The position numbers and the translations under genes were made by a program. The notes under the pieces were generated by a model. It was not told where the DNA came from and did no database searches. It saw only the letters and a list, made by a program, of their open reading frames with translations. This document shows, piece by piece, positions 49,757 to 58,558 of a DNA stretch of 64,000 bases (position 1 is the first letter of the stretch; every line of letters begins with the position of its first letter). Source of the stretch: Bacteroidota bacterium (lineage in GTDB: Bacteria; Bacteroidota; Bacteroidia; UBA4408). Location: NCBI GenBank assembly GCA_016718805.1, contig JADKCP010000005.1, positions 1 to 64,000 of the forward strand. Reading direction: 5' to 3'.

Positions 49757-51610
49757 ATGCGTACACATTTTCCACTAATACTGCTTGTATCTGCCTTCAT
49801 AGCATGTCAATCAGCATCTAAGGCTCCGGCAATTCCATTTAATAAATACACAAGTAGCTATTCAAATTTCGACAGTGTTACTTGCACTAAATTAGATTGG
49901 ACTGCTAAAGTTGATTTTGAAAAAAAGCAAATTGTCGCTACCGCCGTGTGGCATTTTAAAAATACTACTAATGCTCCAACTATTCGTTTAGATACATACG
50001 ATTTAAGCATTCATAAAGTACTTGTAAATAACCGCCAGGTTGATTTTTATTTGAGCCAATTTAATGAGGAATATGGAAGTGGATTATCTATCCCACTAAT
50101 TAACGGTGATAGTATTTTAAGTATTGAATACACCACCGGCAGCAAGGCCAAAGCTTTGCAATGGTTAAGTCCGGAGCAAACTGCCGGCAAGGTTAAACCC
50201 TATTTATTTACACAGTGCGAAAGCATTCAGGCGCGTTCGCTTGTTCCATGTCAGGATGTTCCGGCTATTCGTATCACGTACAATGCAGATGTGCAAGTAC
50301 CTGTAGGAATGTTGGCATTAATGAGTGCAAAAAATCCGATTGAAAAAAATCCAAATGGTACCTATCATTTTGAAATGGAGTTACCTGTACCTTCTTACCT
50401 GATAGCACTTGCTGTGGGCGATATTGAATACAAAGCAATTGATTCAAGAAGTGGAGTGTATACTGAACCCTCGATGCTAGCAAAAGCAGCAAATGAATTA
50501 AGCGAAATTCCACAAATGATGCAAGCAGCCGAATCTATTTGCGGACCATACCGTTGGGGCAAATACGATGTATTGGTTGCTCCTCCCTCCTTTCCAATTG
50601 GTGGAATGGAAAATCCACGCCTTACTTTTTCTACACCTACAATTATTTCTGGTGATAAAAGTTTGGTTTCATTAATTGCACACGAAATGGCACACAGTTG
50701 GAGTGGTAATTTAGTAACTAATGCAAACTGGAAAGACATTTGGCTCAACGAAGGATATACCACGTATTTCGAGCGTCGTATCATGGAAAAGGTGGCAGGA
50801 AAAACCTACAACGATATGCTTTGGGAATTAGGTTATCAAGATTTGCAAAGCGATTTTGACACCTATGGGATAACTCATGCCGATACAAAATTAAGTCTCG
50901 ATTTGAATGGACGAAATCCGGAAAATGCATTCTCAAACATTCCATATGAAAAAGGAGCTGTCTTTTTAAAAACCTTGGAAGAAAATTGTGGTAGAGCTAA
51001 ATTCGACAAGTATTTAAACGATTATTTTAATCACTATGCATTTCAATCCATGAATACAGAACTTGCATTAAAATTTATGGATCAAAAATTATTTGATGGA
51101 GATACACTATTCCGAAACAAATTAAAAGTACGAGAATGGATATATGGACCAGGATTGCCCGACAATTTTGTTCCAACCAATCCAAGTCGCTTTATTGCAG
51201 TTGACAGCGTGAGAAACAGTTTTGAAAAAATTGGCGTTATAACAGCTTTAGAGCTCAAAAACTGGACAACACATGAGTGGTTACATTTTTTGCGAAAATT
51301 AGGTCGACCGCAGTCATTAAGTTCTATGACTTATTTAGATCAGAACTTTAACTTATCAAAAAGTCAAAACAGCGAAATTGCTGCTGAATGGTTCAAGCTA
51401 AGCATTTCCTCAAATTATGCAATTGCTTATCCCGAATTGGAAAAATTTTTAAGCAAAGTGGGGCGTAAAAAGTTTCTTGAACCCTTGTATGGTGAAATGA
51501 AAAAAAGCAAGGAAAACAGCGCTATGGCACAGCGCATTTTTGCAGCTTCAAAAAAGAACTACCATCCGCTAACTGCTATTAAGATTGAAAAACTGTTGAA
51601 TAAAAAATAA
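49757..51610 (+). CDS. M1-family zinc aminopeptidase (leukotriene A4 hydrolase-like), lipoprotein
   Basis: A 617-residue protein with a lipoprotein signal (VSAFIAC, Cys17). M1 motifs: the exopeptidase GGMEN, the zinc site HEMAHSW followed by WLNEGYTTYFE after 18 residues, and a C-terminal helical leukotriene-hydrolase domain. It cleaves N-terminal residues from peptides on the outside of the inner membrane or in the periplasm. Single-gene unit, with its own promoter at 49710-49739. Confidence 0.92.
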   Translation: MRTHFPLILLVSAFIACQSASKAPAIPFNKYTSSYSNFDSVTCTKLDWTAKVDFEKKQIVATAVWHFKNTTNAPTIRLDTYDLSIHKVLVNNRQVDFYLSQFNEEYGSGLSIPLINGDSILSIEYTTGSKAKALQWLSPEQTAGKVKPYLFTQCESIQARSLVPCQDVPAIRITYNADVQVPVGMLALMSAKNPIEKNPNGTYHFEMELPVPSYLIALAVGDIEYKAIDSRSGVYTEPSMLAKAANELSEIPQMMQAAESICGPYRWGKYDVLVAPPSFPIGGMENPRLTFSTPTIISGDKSLVSLIAHEMAHSWSGNLVTNANWKDIWLNEGYTTYFERRIMEKVAGKTYNDMLWELGYQDLQSDFDTYGITHADTKLSLDLNGRNPENAFSNIPYEKGAVFLKTLEENCGRAKFDKYLNDYFNHYAFQSMNTELALKFMDQKLFDGDTLFRNKLKVREWIYGPGLPDNFVPTNPSRFIAVDSVRNSFEKIGVITALELKNWTTHEWLHFLRKLGRPQSLSSMTYLDQNFNLSKSQNSEIAAEWFKLSISSNYAIAYPELEKFLSKVGRKKFLEPLYGEMKKSKENSAMAQRIFAASKKNYHPLTAIKIEKLLNKK

Positions 51611-51616
51611 TTGGTA

Positions 51617-52621
51617 TTAGTTTTTTTCTACCAGTTCCTTTAAGGTATTAATCCAGATTGGATGTGCATTTAAACTTTCAACCAATTGTACCTTTTCGCC
51701 TCCGTGTTCTTTGAATAACTCATTGTACTCTTCGCCAATTTCAATAGTTGTTTCAAGACAATCGGCAACAAATGCGGGACTAAAAACTAGCATTTTTTTA
51801 GCCCCCTCCTTTGCCTTTTGAATCACCACTTTATCACTAAATGGCTCCAGCCACTTTTTATCTAAACGACTTTGAAATGCAACAGAATATTGTTCAGGTG
51901 CAAGATTAAGTTGCTTGGCGATTAAACGGGTAGTTTCATAACAAGTAGCCTTGTAACAAAATTTATTATCGTCGTCAATATGGTCTTCACAATGATGTTC
52001 GCTGCAAGGCGAATCACCATATACTTTATCAACCTGACGAACCGGCAATCCATGATAACTGAATAAAATATGGTCGTAATCAGCCAAATTATATTGCCTA
52101 CCTCTTTCTGCGAAAGCCTGGATATAGCCTGGAGAATTATAATATTGACTGATAAATTTTAATTCCGGAATTACATACCACTTACTAATAATTTGCATTA
52201 CTCTTTCGAGCGCCGATCCAGTGCTGCTAGAAGCGTATTGCGGAAACAAGGGAAGAACAATGACCTTATCGAAGTTACGTTTTTGCATTACTGCCAATAC
52301 GGTATCCAAGCTTGGATTTTGATAACGCATTGCTAAAAACACTTCGTATTCAGCACTTAAACTTTGCTGCAATTTGTCTTTCACAGCATTGCCATGAATC
52401 AATAATGGAGAACCATCCTTGGTCCAAAGTTTCTGATAAATTTTTGCAGATTTAGGTGAACGAAAAGGAACAATAATGAGGTTTACCAACAACTTGCGAA
52501 GTATCATCGGAATATCGATAACTCGTGGATCGTTTAAAAACTCACTTAAATAAGTTCGCACATCTGCAGTTGATGGGCTATTCGGTGTGCCTAAATTAAC
52601 CAGTAAAACTCCTGTTCTCAT
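51617..52621 (-). CDS. hemH: Ferrochelatase
   Basis: A 334-residue protein matching ferrochelatase throughout: GVLLVNLGTPNSPSTADVRT, YASSSTGSALERVMQ, DHILFSYHGLPVRQVDK with the metal-inserting His, and the conserved end FSPAFVADCLETTIEIGEEY with Glu. It inserts iron into protoporphyrin IX to make heme, at the inner membrane. Its stop faces the stop of the aminopeptidase gene 7 bp away. Confidence 0.95.
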   Translation of the reverse strand: MRTGVLLVNLGTPNSPSTADVRTYLSEFLNDPRVIDIPMILRKLLVNLIIVPFRSPKSAKIYQKLWTKDGSPLLIHGNAVKDKLQQSLSAEYEVFLAMRYQNPSLDTVLAVMQKRNFDKVIVLPLFPQYASSSTGSALERVMQIISKWYVIPELKFISQYYNSPGYIQAFAERGRQYNLADYDHILFSYHGLPVRQVDKVYGDSPCSEHHCEDHIDDDNKFCYKATCYETTRLIAKQLNLAPEQYSVAFQSRLDKKWLEPFSDKVVIQKAKEGAKKMLVFSPAFVADCLETTIEIGEEYNELFKEHGGEKVQLVESLNAHPIWINTLKELVEKN

Positions 52622-52730
52622 TCAATATTTGTTTCTTTAAACCTTTCAAAGCTCTGTAAAATAAACCTCTTTAAGGAGTTTGTGAATGTACCCATAACTA
52701 GTTGAGCTCACAAATAAGTGTGTGACTTTT

Positions 52731-54134
52731 TTAAATGTGTATAGCTCTTTTCTCGGTAGCGTCTAAACAAGCTTCTTTAAACGACTCGGTAAATGTGGGA
52801 TGTGCATGGCTCATGCGCGAAATATCTTCGGCCGAAGCTCTGAATTCCATTGCAACCACAGCTTCTGCAATCATATCGGCTACTCTTGGGCCTATCATGT
52901 GAACTCCTAGTATTTCGTCGGTTTCAGCATCAGCTAGCACTTTTACCAACCCATCGGTATCCATACTTGCACGAGCACGACCACTTGCTTTAAATGGAAA
53001 TGCACCTACTTTATATTTTCTACCATCGGCTTTTAACTGTTCTTCAGTAAAACCAACAGCCGCTACTTCGGGCCAGGTATAAACAACTCCGGGAATTAAG
53101 TTATAATTAATGTGTGGTTTTTGTCCGGCAATTACCTCTGCAACGAAGGTACCTTCCTCTTCTGCTTTATGCGCCAACATTGCTCCTTTTACCACATCGC
53201 CAATGGCATAAATTCCTTCAACCGAAGTTTGTAACTGTTCATTCACTTCAATTTTCCCTTTTGCATCGCAGGTTACACCGGCTTTTTCCAATCCTAAATT
53301 GAAGGTGTAAGGTTTACGTCCAAGTGCAACAATACAATAATCACCTTTAAAATCAATAATTTTTCCGGAAGCATCTTCTGCAAAAACAGTAACCGCTTTG
53401 CCTTCATTTGCTGCTCGGCTAACCTTATGACTGAGGAAAAATTCAAATCCAAGTTTAGTCAAACTCTTTTGTAATTCCTTGCTAAGTGTGCGATCCATGG
53501 TAGGAATAATTGCATCGGCGTATTCAACCACCGATACTTTTGCTCCTAAACGTGCATACACCGAACCTAATTCAAGTCCAATAACTCCACCCCCAACAAT
53601 AATTAAATGTTTAGGAACTTCTTTCAATTCAAGTGCTTCGGTACTGGTAATAATTCGTTTCTTGTCTATTTCAATACCCGGCAAGGATATAGGTTTAGAG
53701 CCGGTTGCAATAATTGTTTTAGCAGCTTCAATTTGCTCTTTGCTTGCATCAGCCTTGGTAATTTCTATCTTATTTTTATCTACAAAAGAGCCATGACCTG
53801 TGAAAACGGTGATTTTGTTTTTCTTCATTAAAAAATTAATTCCGTCGCAAGTTTGCTTAACAACCTCGGCTTTGCGCTTAATCATTTGCGCCAGATTTAA
53901 CTTTATAGAAGCTATTTCAATACCGTGTGTTTTAAAGCTATGTTGGGCTGCATAAAAATGCTCGCTCGAGTCGAGTAATGCTTTTGATGGAATACAACCA
54001 ACATTTAAACAGGTTCCACCTAAGGTTGAATAACGTTCGATTATGGCTGTTTTCATGCCCAACTGTGCACAACGTATTGCAGCAACGTATCCGCCGGGAC
54101 CGGAACCAATTACAACTACATCAAATTTTTCCAT
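52731..54134 (-). CDS. lpd: Dihydrolipoyl dehydrogenase (E3)
   Basis: Started at ATG 54134 (MEKFDVVVIGSGPGGYVAAI), ignoring an upstream extension; 467 residues. Signatures: the FAD-binding GSGPGGYVAA, the redox-active pair TLGGTCLNVGCIPSK (Cys-x4-Cys), the NAD-binding IVGGGVIGLELGSVYARLGA, and the C-terminal HAHPTFTESFKEA with the catalytic His and Glu. It is the E3 subunit of 2-oxo acid dehydrogenase complexes and glycine cleavage. Single-gene unit. Confidence 0.95.
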   Translation of the reverse strand: MEKFDVVVIGSGPGGYVAAIRCAQLGMKTAIIERYSTLGGTCLNVGCIPSKALLDSSEHFYAAQHSFKTHGIEIASIKLNLAQMIKRKAEVVKQTCDGINFLMKKNKITVFTGHGSFVDKNKIEITKADASKEQIEAAKTIIATGSKPISLPGIEIDKKRIITSTEALELKEVPKHLIIVGGGVIGLELGSVYARLGAKVSVVEYADAIIPTMDRTLSKELQKSLTKLGFEFFLSHKVSRAANEGKAVTVFAEDASGKIIDFKGDYCIVALGRKPYTFNLGLEKAGVTCDAKGKIEVNEQLQTSVEGIYAIGDVVKGAMLAHKAEEEGTFVAEVIAGQKPHINYNLIPGVVYTWPEVAAVGFTEEQLKADGRKYKVGAFPFKASGRARASMDTDGLVKVLADAETDEILGVHMIGPRVADMIAEAVVAMEFRASAEDISRMSHAHPTFTESFKEACLDATEKRAIHI

Positions 54135-54155
54135 TTGTTTATTTTTTTTGCCCTG

Positions 54156-54163
54156 CAAAAGTA
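54156..54163 (-). promoter_or_regulatory. -7 promoter element of lpd
   Basis: On the minus strand TACTTTTG fits TAnnTTTG. It lies 21 bp upstream of the ATG at 54134, leaving a short leader; the -33 element is not obvious. Confidence 0.4.
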
Positions 54164-54372
54164 AGCATTGAAAGCGTATAAAAAAGCCTGAAATATATTA
54201 GAAAAATTACAAAACAATATACCTTTCTAAACAAGTCATACGCAATGTTTCACTGTGCAAATAGCACTACTTGCCGATAATTTTGGTAAAACGCTTATTC
54301 GTAAGCTCCAAAAAAAGTAAATGCCCAATCAGCTAATAAGCAGAAAAAAATATACAATTTTCTGAGCTTGGT

Positions 54373-55974
54373 CTAGCTTCGTTTAATGCCTGTATAGATG
54401 TAAAATAATATGGTAAGTCCTGAAAGTAAAGCAGCCAAATAGCCCAAATAATCGCCATACTTCACATAAAAAGTAAGATGGTTTGAAGTGGTTAATTTTG
54501 TCTTTATAACAGCTTCTTCCCACCAGGCAGTTTGTAACGAAATATCGCCTCTGCTGTTCACAATCGCCGAAGTTCCGGTATTTGCTGAACGAGCAATTTC
54601 TCGGCGTGTTTCAATGGCGCGCAAACTGGCATAGCTTAAATGCTGCTTGTAACCGGGAGTATCGCCCCACCAACCATCGTTGGTAATTATAAATAATAAT
54701 TGTGCGCCATTTTTTACATAATCGCCCACAAAGGCACCGTAAATACTTTCGTAGCAAATTATTGGTGCAATATGAATTTGTTTGTTTGACGTGTGAAAAA
54801 CAGTGCGTGTATCCTGAACTCCAAGACTCCCGCTAGTTCCGCCTAAATCGATTGCAAACTTCTCAAAAGGCTTAAACAAAACAGGAAAGGGAATTTTTTC
54901 GACACCGGGAACCAACTTCGATTTATGGTAAAGTTGAATTTGCTTGCTACTGTCAATTTGGAGCGCGGTATTATAGGAATCATAAAAAATATCCTGACGC
55001 ATTAATTTTCGTGCTGTCGCCGATGGAATCGCACCATCTACATAAGCTTTGGTGGTAGATGCCCCAATTACCAATGTTAAATGGGGATACTTTTTTAAAA
55101 AATTTTGCAACAATAAAATTTGTGGAGCTTCTTCAATTTTATTTTCCCAAATATTGCTCGCTATTGCTGTTTCGGGAGCAATAAGGTATTTGGTAGATGA
55201 ATCGATTTTGGGCGCTGCTAATTGGAGTAGTTTAAGCAGCTGATCCTCGTCGGACATGCCGGTGAATTTTTCATTGTAAGGATCAATGTTGGGTTGCACT
55301 ATAACCACTCCAGTTTCGTTTCCGCCTTTCTCATTATTTCCACTTGCATACATTGCATAAGAAATTACAATGGGTAAAAAAAGTGCTCCAATAAATTGAT
55401 AATGCAATTTTTGAAACTTTAGGTTGGACTTATTTACTGTATGCAAGCTCCACAAACGGAAGCCTAAAATATTTACTACTAACACCCAAAGAGAACCACC
55501 CAATACTCCTGTATATTCATACCATTGTACCCATTTGTAATTTATTGAAAATACATTTCCTAATGTGAGCCAAGGCCAACTTAAATCCCAATTCAAATGA
55601 AGGTATTCAAAAGCAATCCAAAAACAGATTAAACTCAGATATCCGCTATTTGTGCGTTTCTTCACCTTATAAAAAGCAGTAAAAACAAGCGCCATTAACA
55701 ATGCATTTGCAACAATAGCCATTACAGCGCCTCCGGCAGAAGCATTGTAAATCCACCAGGTTGTAAATACATTCCAGCAAAAAAATGCAAGGTAACTGTA
55801 ACCAAATACAATCCATGCTCCACGCGGTATTTGCTGAGCAGCAATTTTATTTTCGATCCATAACAGTGGAATAAAAGCGAAAAAAATCAGGAAGGAAAAA
55901 CCAAGTACCGGCCATGCAGCAAATAACAAAAAAGAGGATAGTAACGATAAACCAATAAACTTGATAGCTTTCAT
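54373..55974 (-). CDS. lnt: Apolipoprotein N-acyltransferase
   Basis: A 533-residue inner-membrane protein with about seven N-terminal transmembrane segments and a C-terminal periplasmic nitrilase-like domain with the catalytic triad Glu268 (LIAPETAIAS), Lys351 (YHKSKLVPGVEK) and Cys407 (IICYESIYG). It adds the third acyl chain to lipoproteins, fitting the lipoproteins seen here. It follows the GT-C-like membrane gene on the same strand by 11 bp. Confidence 0.92.
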   Translation of the reverse strand: MKAIKFIGLSLLSSFLLFAAWPVLGFSFLIFFAFIPLLWIENKIAAQQIPRGAWIVFGYSYLAFFCWNVFTTWWIYNASAGGAVMAIVANALLMALVFTAFYKVKKRTNSGYLSLICFWIAFEYLHLNWDLSWPWLTLGNVFSINYKWVQWYEYTGVLGGSLWVLVVNILGFRLWSLHTVNKSNLKFQKLHYQFIGALFLPIVISYAMYASGNNEKGGNETGVVIVQPNIDPYNEKFTGMSDEDQLLKLLQLAAPKIDSSTKYLIAPETAIASNIWENKIEEAPQILLLQNFLKKYPHLTLVIGASTTKAYVDGAIPSATARKLMRQDIFYDSYNTALQIDSSKQIQLYHKSKLVPGVEKIPFPVLFKPFEKFAIDLGGTSGSLGVQDTRTVFHTSNKQIHIAPIICYESIYGAFVGDYVKNGAQLLFIITNDGWWGDTPGYKQHLSYASLRAIETRREIARSANTGTSAIVNSRGDISLQTAWWEEAVIKTKLTTSNHLTFYVKYGDYLGYLAALLSGLTILFYIYTGIKRS

Positions 55975-55985
55975 CCTTCAATAAA

Positions 55986-57533
55986 TTATATGACTTTAAA
56001 AAACATGGCCGTTTTAGTTTCAAATAAAAGCTGGGTGCGCTTATAAAAAACAGAAGCATCGGTTAATACACGCGTTGTATAAGTATTCAATTCGTTTTTA
56101 TTCATAACCATGTATTTCACATCAAAACGCTTGATAATCGCATCTAAATCTTTTCCCGGCAAAGGATAATTTCCAATTACCAAATCAGAATCTTCCTTCG
56201 AAAATAAATTCACATCTAAATTCCCTATAAGTGCATTTACAATGGGCTGTTTGGTGAAAAAATAACTCAAATGTCCATTCGAATTAAATGCAAATAAATT
56301 TCCCTTTTCCATTTTATCCAACTCATTGAAACACTTTTGAAGAGCAGGGTAATCGTCATTAATAGTGAAATACAGTTTATAAAACTGCTGTAAAAAATAC
56401 ACCATCGATAGCAAGGAATATCCTATAAACAAATAAAATATCCAGGCTAAATTATGCTCCGCTAAAAAGAGGTAAGTCAGAATATATGACGGAACTAATA
56501 CATAATCGAGGTAGCGAACAGGCTCACCCAAAAATTTGAATCGTTTAAAAGAAGTAAAAATATAAAGTGCTACTGCTGCGAATATGGAGATGTATAAAAA
56601 CTTATGCGTTTCTAAATAATCAATGTTTAGTAAAATAAAAAAGGATGGATAGTAAAATAAAAAATTATGCAAGGGATAATTTTCATCGTGAAAAAAGGGA
56701 ACAGCCCGTTTAAATTTCAACTGAATTAAACTTTTCACCACCTCTTTCATGTTGTTAATATACACGGGAGTGCGGCTCTGATATGGACTTTGCTGACCAA
56801 TTCGTTCGGCTAAAAATCGGGCATGACCAAAATGTCCCTTCAACACACGAAGTACTTTTCCGCCCGAAAAAACCAGGATAAACAAAATTGCAGCAATAAG
56901 GATTAACAAGTATTTCCAACTGAAAAGAAGCGAAAAAATTACTGCAAAAAATAACAATACCTGTGTTCCAAAGGTAGAACCAACAGCTATCCATCCTGCA
57001 AAACAAACTGAAAGTAGCAATGAAATAAAATTTCCGGTTACATAATAGTGATAAAAACTAAAAATATGGATGAGGTAAAGTGTTTGAGCCATAATGCGAG
57101 GACTGCCATTAAAAGATCTTGGACCTCCATTGAAACGCAATAAAGCTGGTGAAACGGCATATAAAAAACAAACTGCCAAATTCAGAAATGGGTAATTGAG
57201 ATGGTGTTCAATTAAATACCAGCGAGTAAACACGTAAATAATGAGCACGTTAAAAGTATCGAAAAAGGCACCTGTAAAGCGCTCGGCCCAAGGGCGGGTG
57301 CGATCCGAAAATAAAGCAAGCAGCCAGTGATATAAATAAGGATAACTATATACGATTTTGATTACAGAGTTTTTTAGTTCATAAAAAACCTGCATATGAT
57401 CAGCACGAATATCAGCGGCATGTTTGAGATGAAAAAAAGAATCGGAAGCAATGCCGTATTTTAATCGAACCCGCGGATAAGCCCTTAATGCAAAGCAAAA
57501 AACTAAAATTAGCAGGAGTAGTATCAGTTGCAT
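55986..57533 (-). CDS. Polytopic membrane protein, GT-C glycosyltransferase-like
   Basis: A 515-residue protein with about ten transmembrane segments and a C-terminal soluble part. In the first periplasmic loop, KYGIASDSFFHLKHAADIRA resembles the D-x-x-Y/F-H motif of STT3/ArnT-type (GT-C) sugar transferases, which use polyprenyl-linked sugars. Position directly after hisF and near the WbpG-type gene fits a role in envelope glycan assembly. No closer identification. Confidence 0.6.
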   Translation of the reverse strand: MQLILLLLILVFCFALRAYPRVRLKYGIASDSFFHLKHAADIRADHMQVFYELKNSVIKIVYSYPYLYHWLLALFSDRTRPWAERFTGAFFDTFNVLIIYVFTRWYLIEHHLNYPFLNLAVCFLYAVSPALLRFNGGPRSFNGSPRIMAQTLYLIHIFSFYHYYVTGNFISLLLSVCFAGWIAVGSTFGTQVLLFFAVIFSLLFSWKYLLILIAAILFILVFSGGKVLRVLKGHFGHARFLAERIGQQSPYQSRTPVYINNMKEVVKSLIQLKFKRAVPFFHDENYPLHNFLFYYPSFFILLNIDYLETHKFLYISIFAAVALYIFTSFKRFKFLGEPVRYLDYVLVPSYILTYLFLAEHNLAWIFYLFIGYSLLSMVYFLQQFYKLYFTINDDYPALQKCFNELDKMEKGNLFAFNSNGHLSYFFTKQPIVNALIGNLDVNLFSKEDSDLVIGNYPLPGKDLDAIIKRFDVKYMVMNKNELNTYTTRVLTDASVFYKRTQLLFETKTAMFFKVI

Positions 57534-57534
57534 C

Positions 57535-58296
57535 TTAACTTAAACTAGCTGTTAGTTCCTTAGCTTCCGGAAAATTTACCAAAACACCTAAGCCCTTTTT
57601 TTGAAAAACCACCATGCTTCCTAATGCAACAGCAGAAGCATTGGCTTCTTTAACCACGGCACGCACATGACTTAAATTGCCTGCACCTCCGTTCGCAATA
57701 ACAGGAATTTGAACTGCGGAAGTAATTTTTTTCACCAAATCAACGTCGTATCCCATCCAACTACCTTCTCTATCAATGCTGGTAAGCAGCAATTCTCCGG
57801 CACCTAACTTTTCGAGTTCTTGTGCCCATTGGACAGGATTTTTGTGCGTATTAATTTTACCTGAATGTGAATAGACTTCATATTTGCCAAACAAATTTTT
57901 TTTCACATCAATACTTGCAACTACTGCTTGATTCCCAAAATGTTCGGCCAACTGGGTAATAAATTCGGGGTGTTTAAAGGAATTAGAATTAACAGCCACT
58001 TTTTCGAACCCAATTTGAAATATTTTTTTCGCGTCCTCAAAACTCTGTAAACCACCTCCGTATCCTAAAGGCATAAAACATTCGTTTGCTATTTCGGCTA
58101 ATATTTTAAAATTGGGTGTACGTTTTTCGTTGGTTGCTGTGATGTCCAAAAATAAAAGTTCATCCACTTCCAGCTCGTTAAAAATACGTACTGTATTTAT
58201 GGGATCTCCAATATATGCCGCTTTATCAAACTTTACAGTTTTAACAAGACTTTCATCGCGAAGCAATAAACAAGGAATCACCCGAGTTTTAAGCAT
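57535..58296 (-). CDS. hisF: HisF-like synthase subunit of an amidotransferase
   Basis: A 253-residue (beta/alpha)8 protein with HisF features: ARVIPCLLLRDESLVKTVK-like start (TRVIPCLLLRD), YGGGLQSFEDAKKIFQIG, and the phosphate loops VIANGGAGN and ALGSMVVFQKK. Together with hisH and the WbpG-type gene in the same region, it more likely supplies ammonia-coupled chemistry for a sugar amidino modification than for histidine. It ends 1 bp from the membrane gene. Confidence 0.85.
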   Translation of the reverse strand: MLKTRVIPCLLLRDESLVKTVKFDKAAYIGDPINTVRIFNELEVDELLFLDITATNEKRTPNFKILAEIANECFMPLGYGGGLQSFEDAKKIFQIGFEKVAVNSNSFKHPEFITQLAEHFGNQAVVASIDVKKNLFGKYEVYSHSGKINTHKNPVQWAQELEKLGAGELLLTSIDREGSWMGYDVDLVKKITSAVQIPVIANGGAGNLSHVRAVVKEANASAVALGSMVVFQKKGLGVLVNFPEAKELTASLS

Positions 58297-58558
58297 TTTT
58301 TATTAGCTAAATTTATATTTACAAGCAGTTTTTACTGATGCGAAGTAAAGAAAAATATACTGTTGGTAAAAATGAAACTGGTCTCGATAAGCCACAAAAT
58401 AATTAATAGGCATATTTAACATGGATTACTAATTAGCCAGTGAAATTGATTATTTTTACAGGCTTAAAACATGTTTATAAAATTGCTTGCACAATTACAG
58501 AGCTAAATAAACTTTATATCTCTTTACAAAAGCAACCCATTAAGAACGAATTTTATAT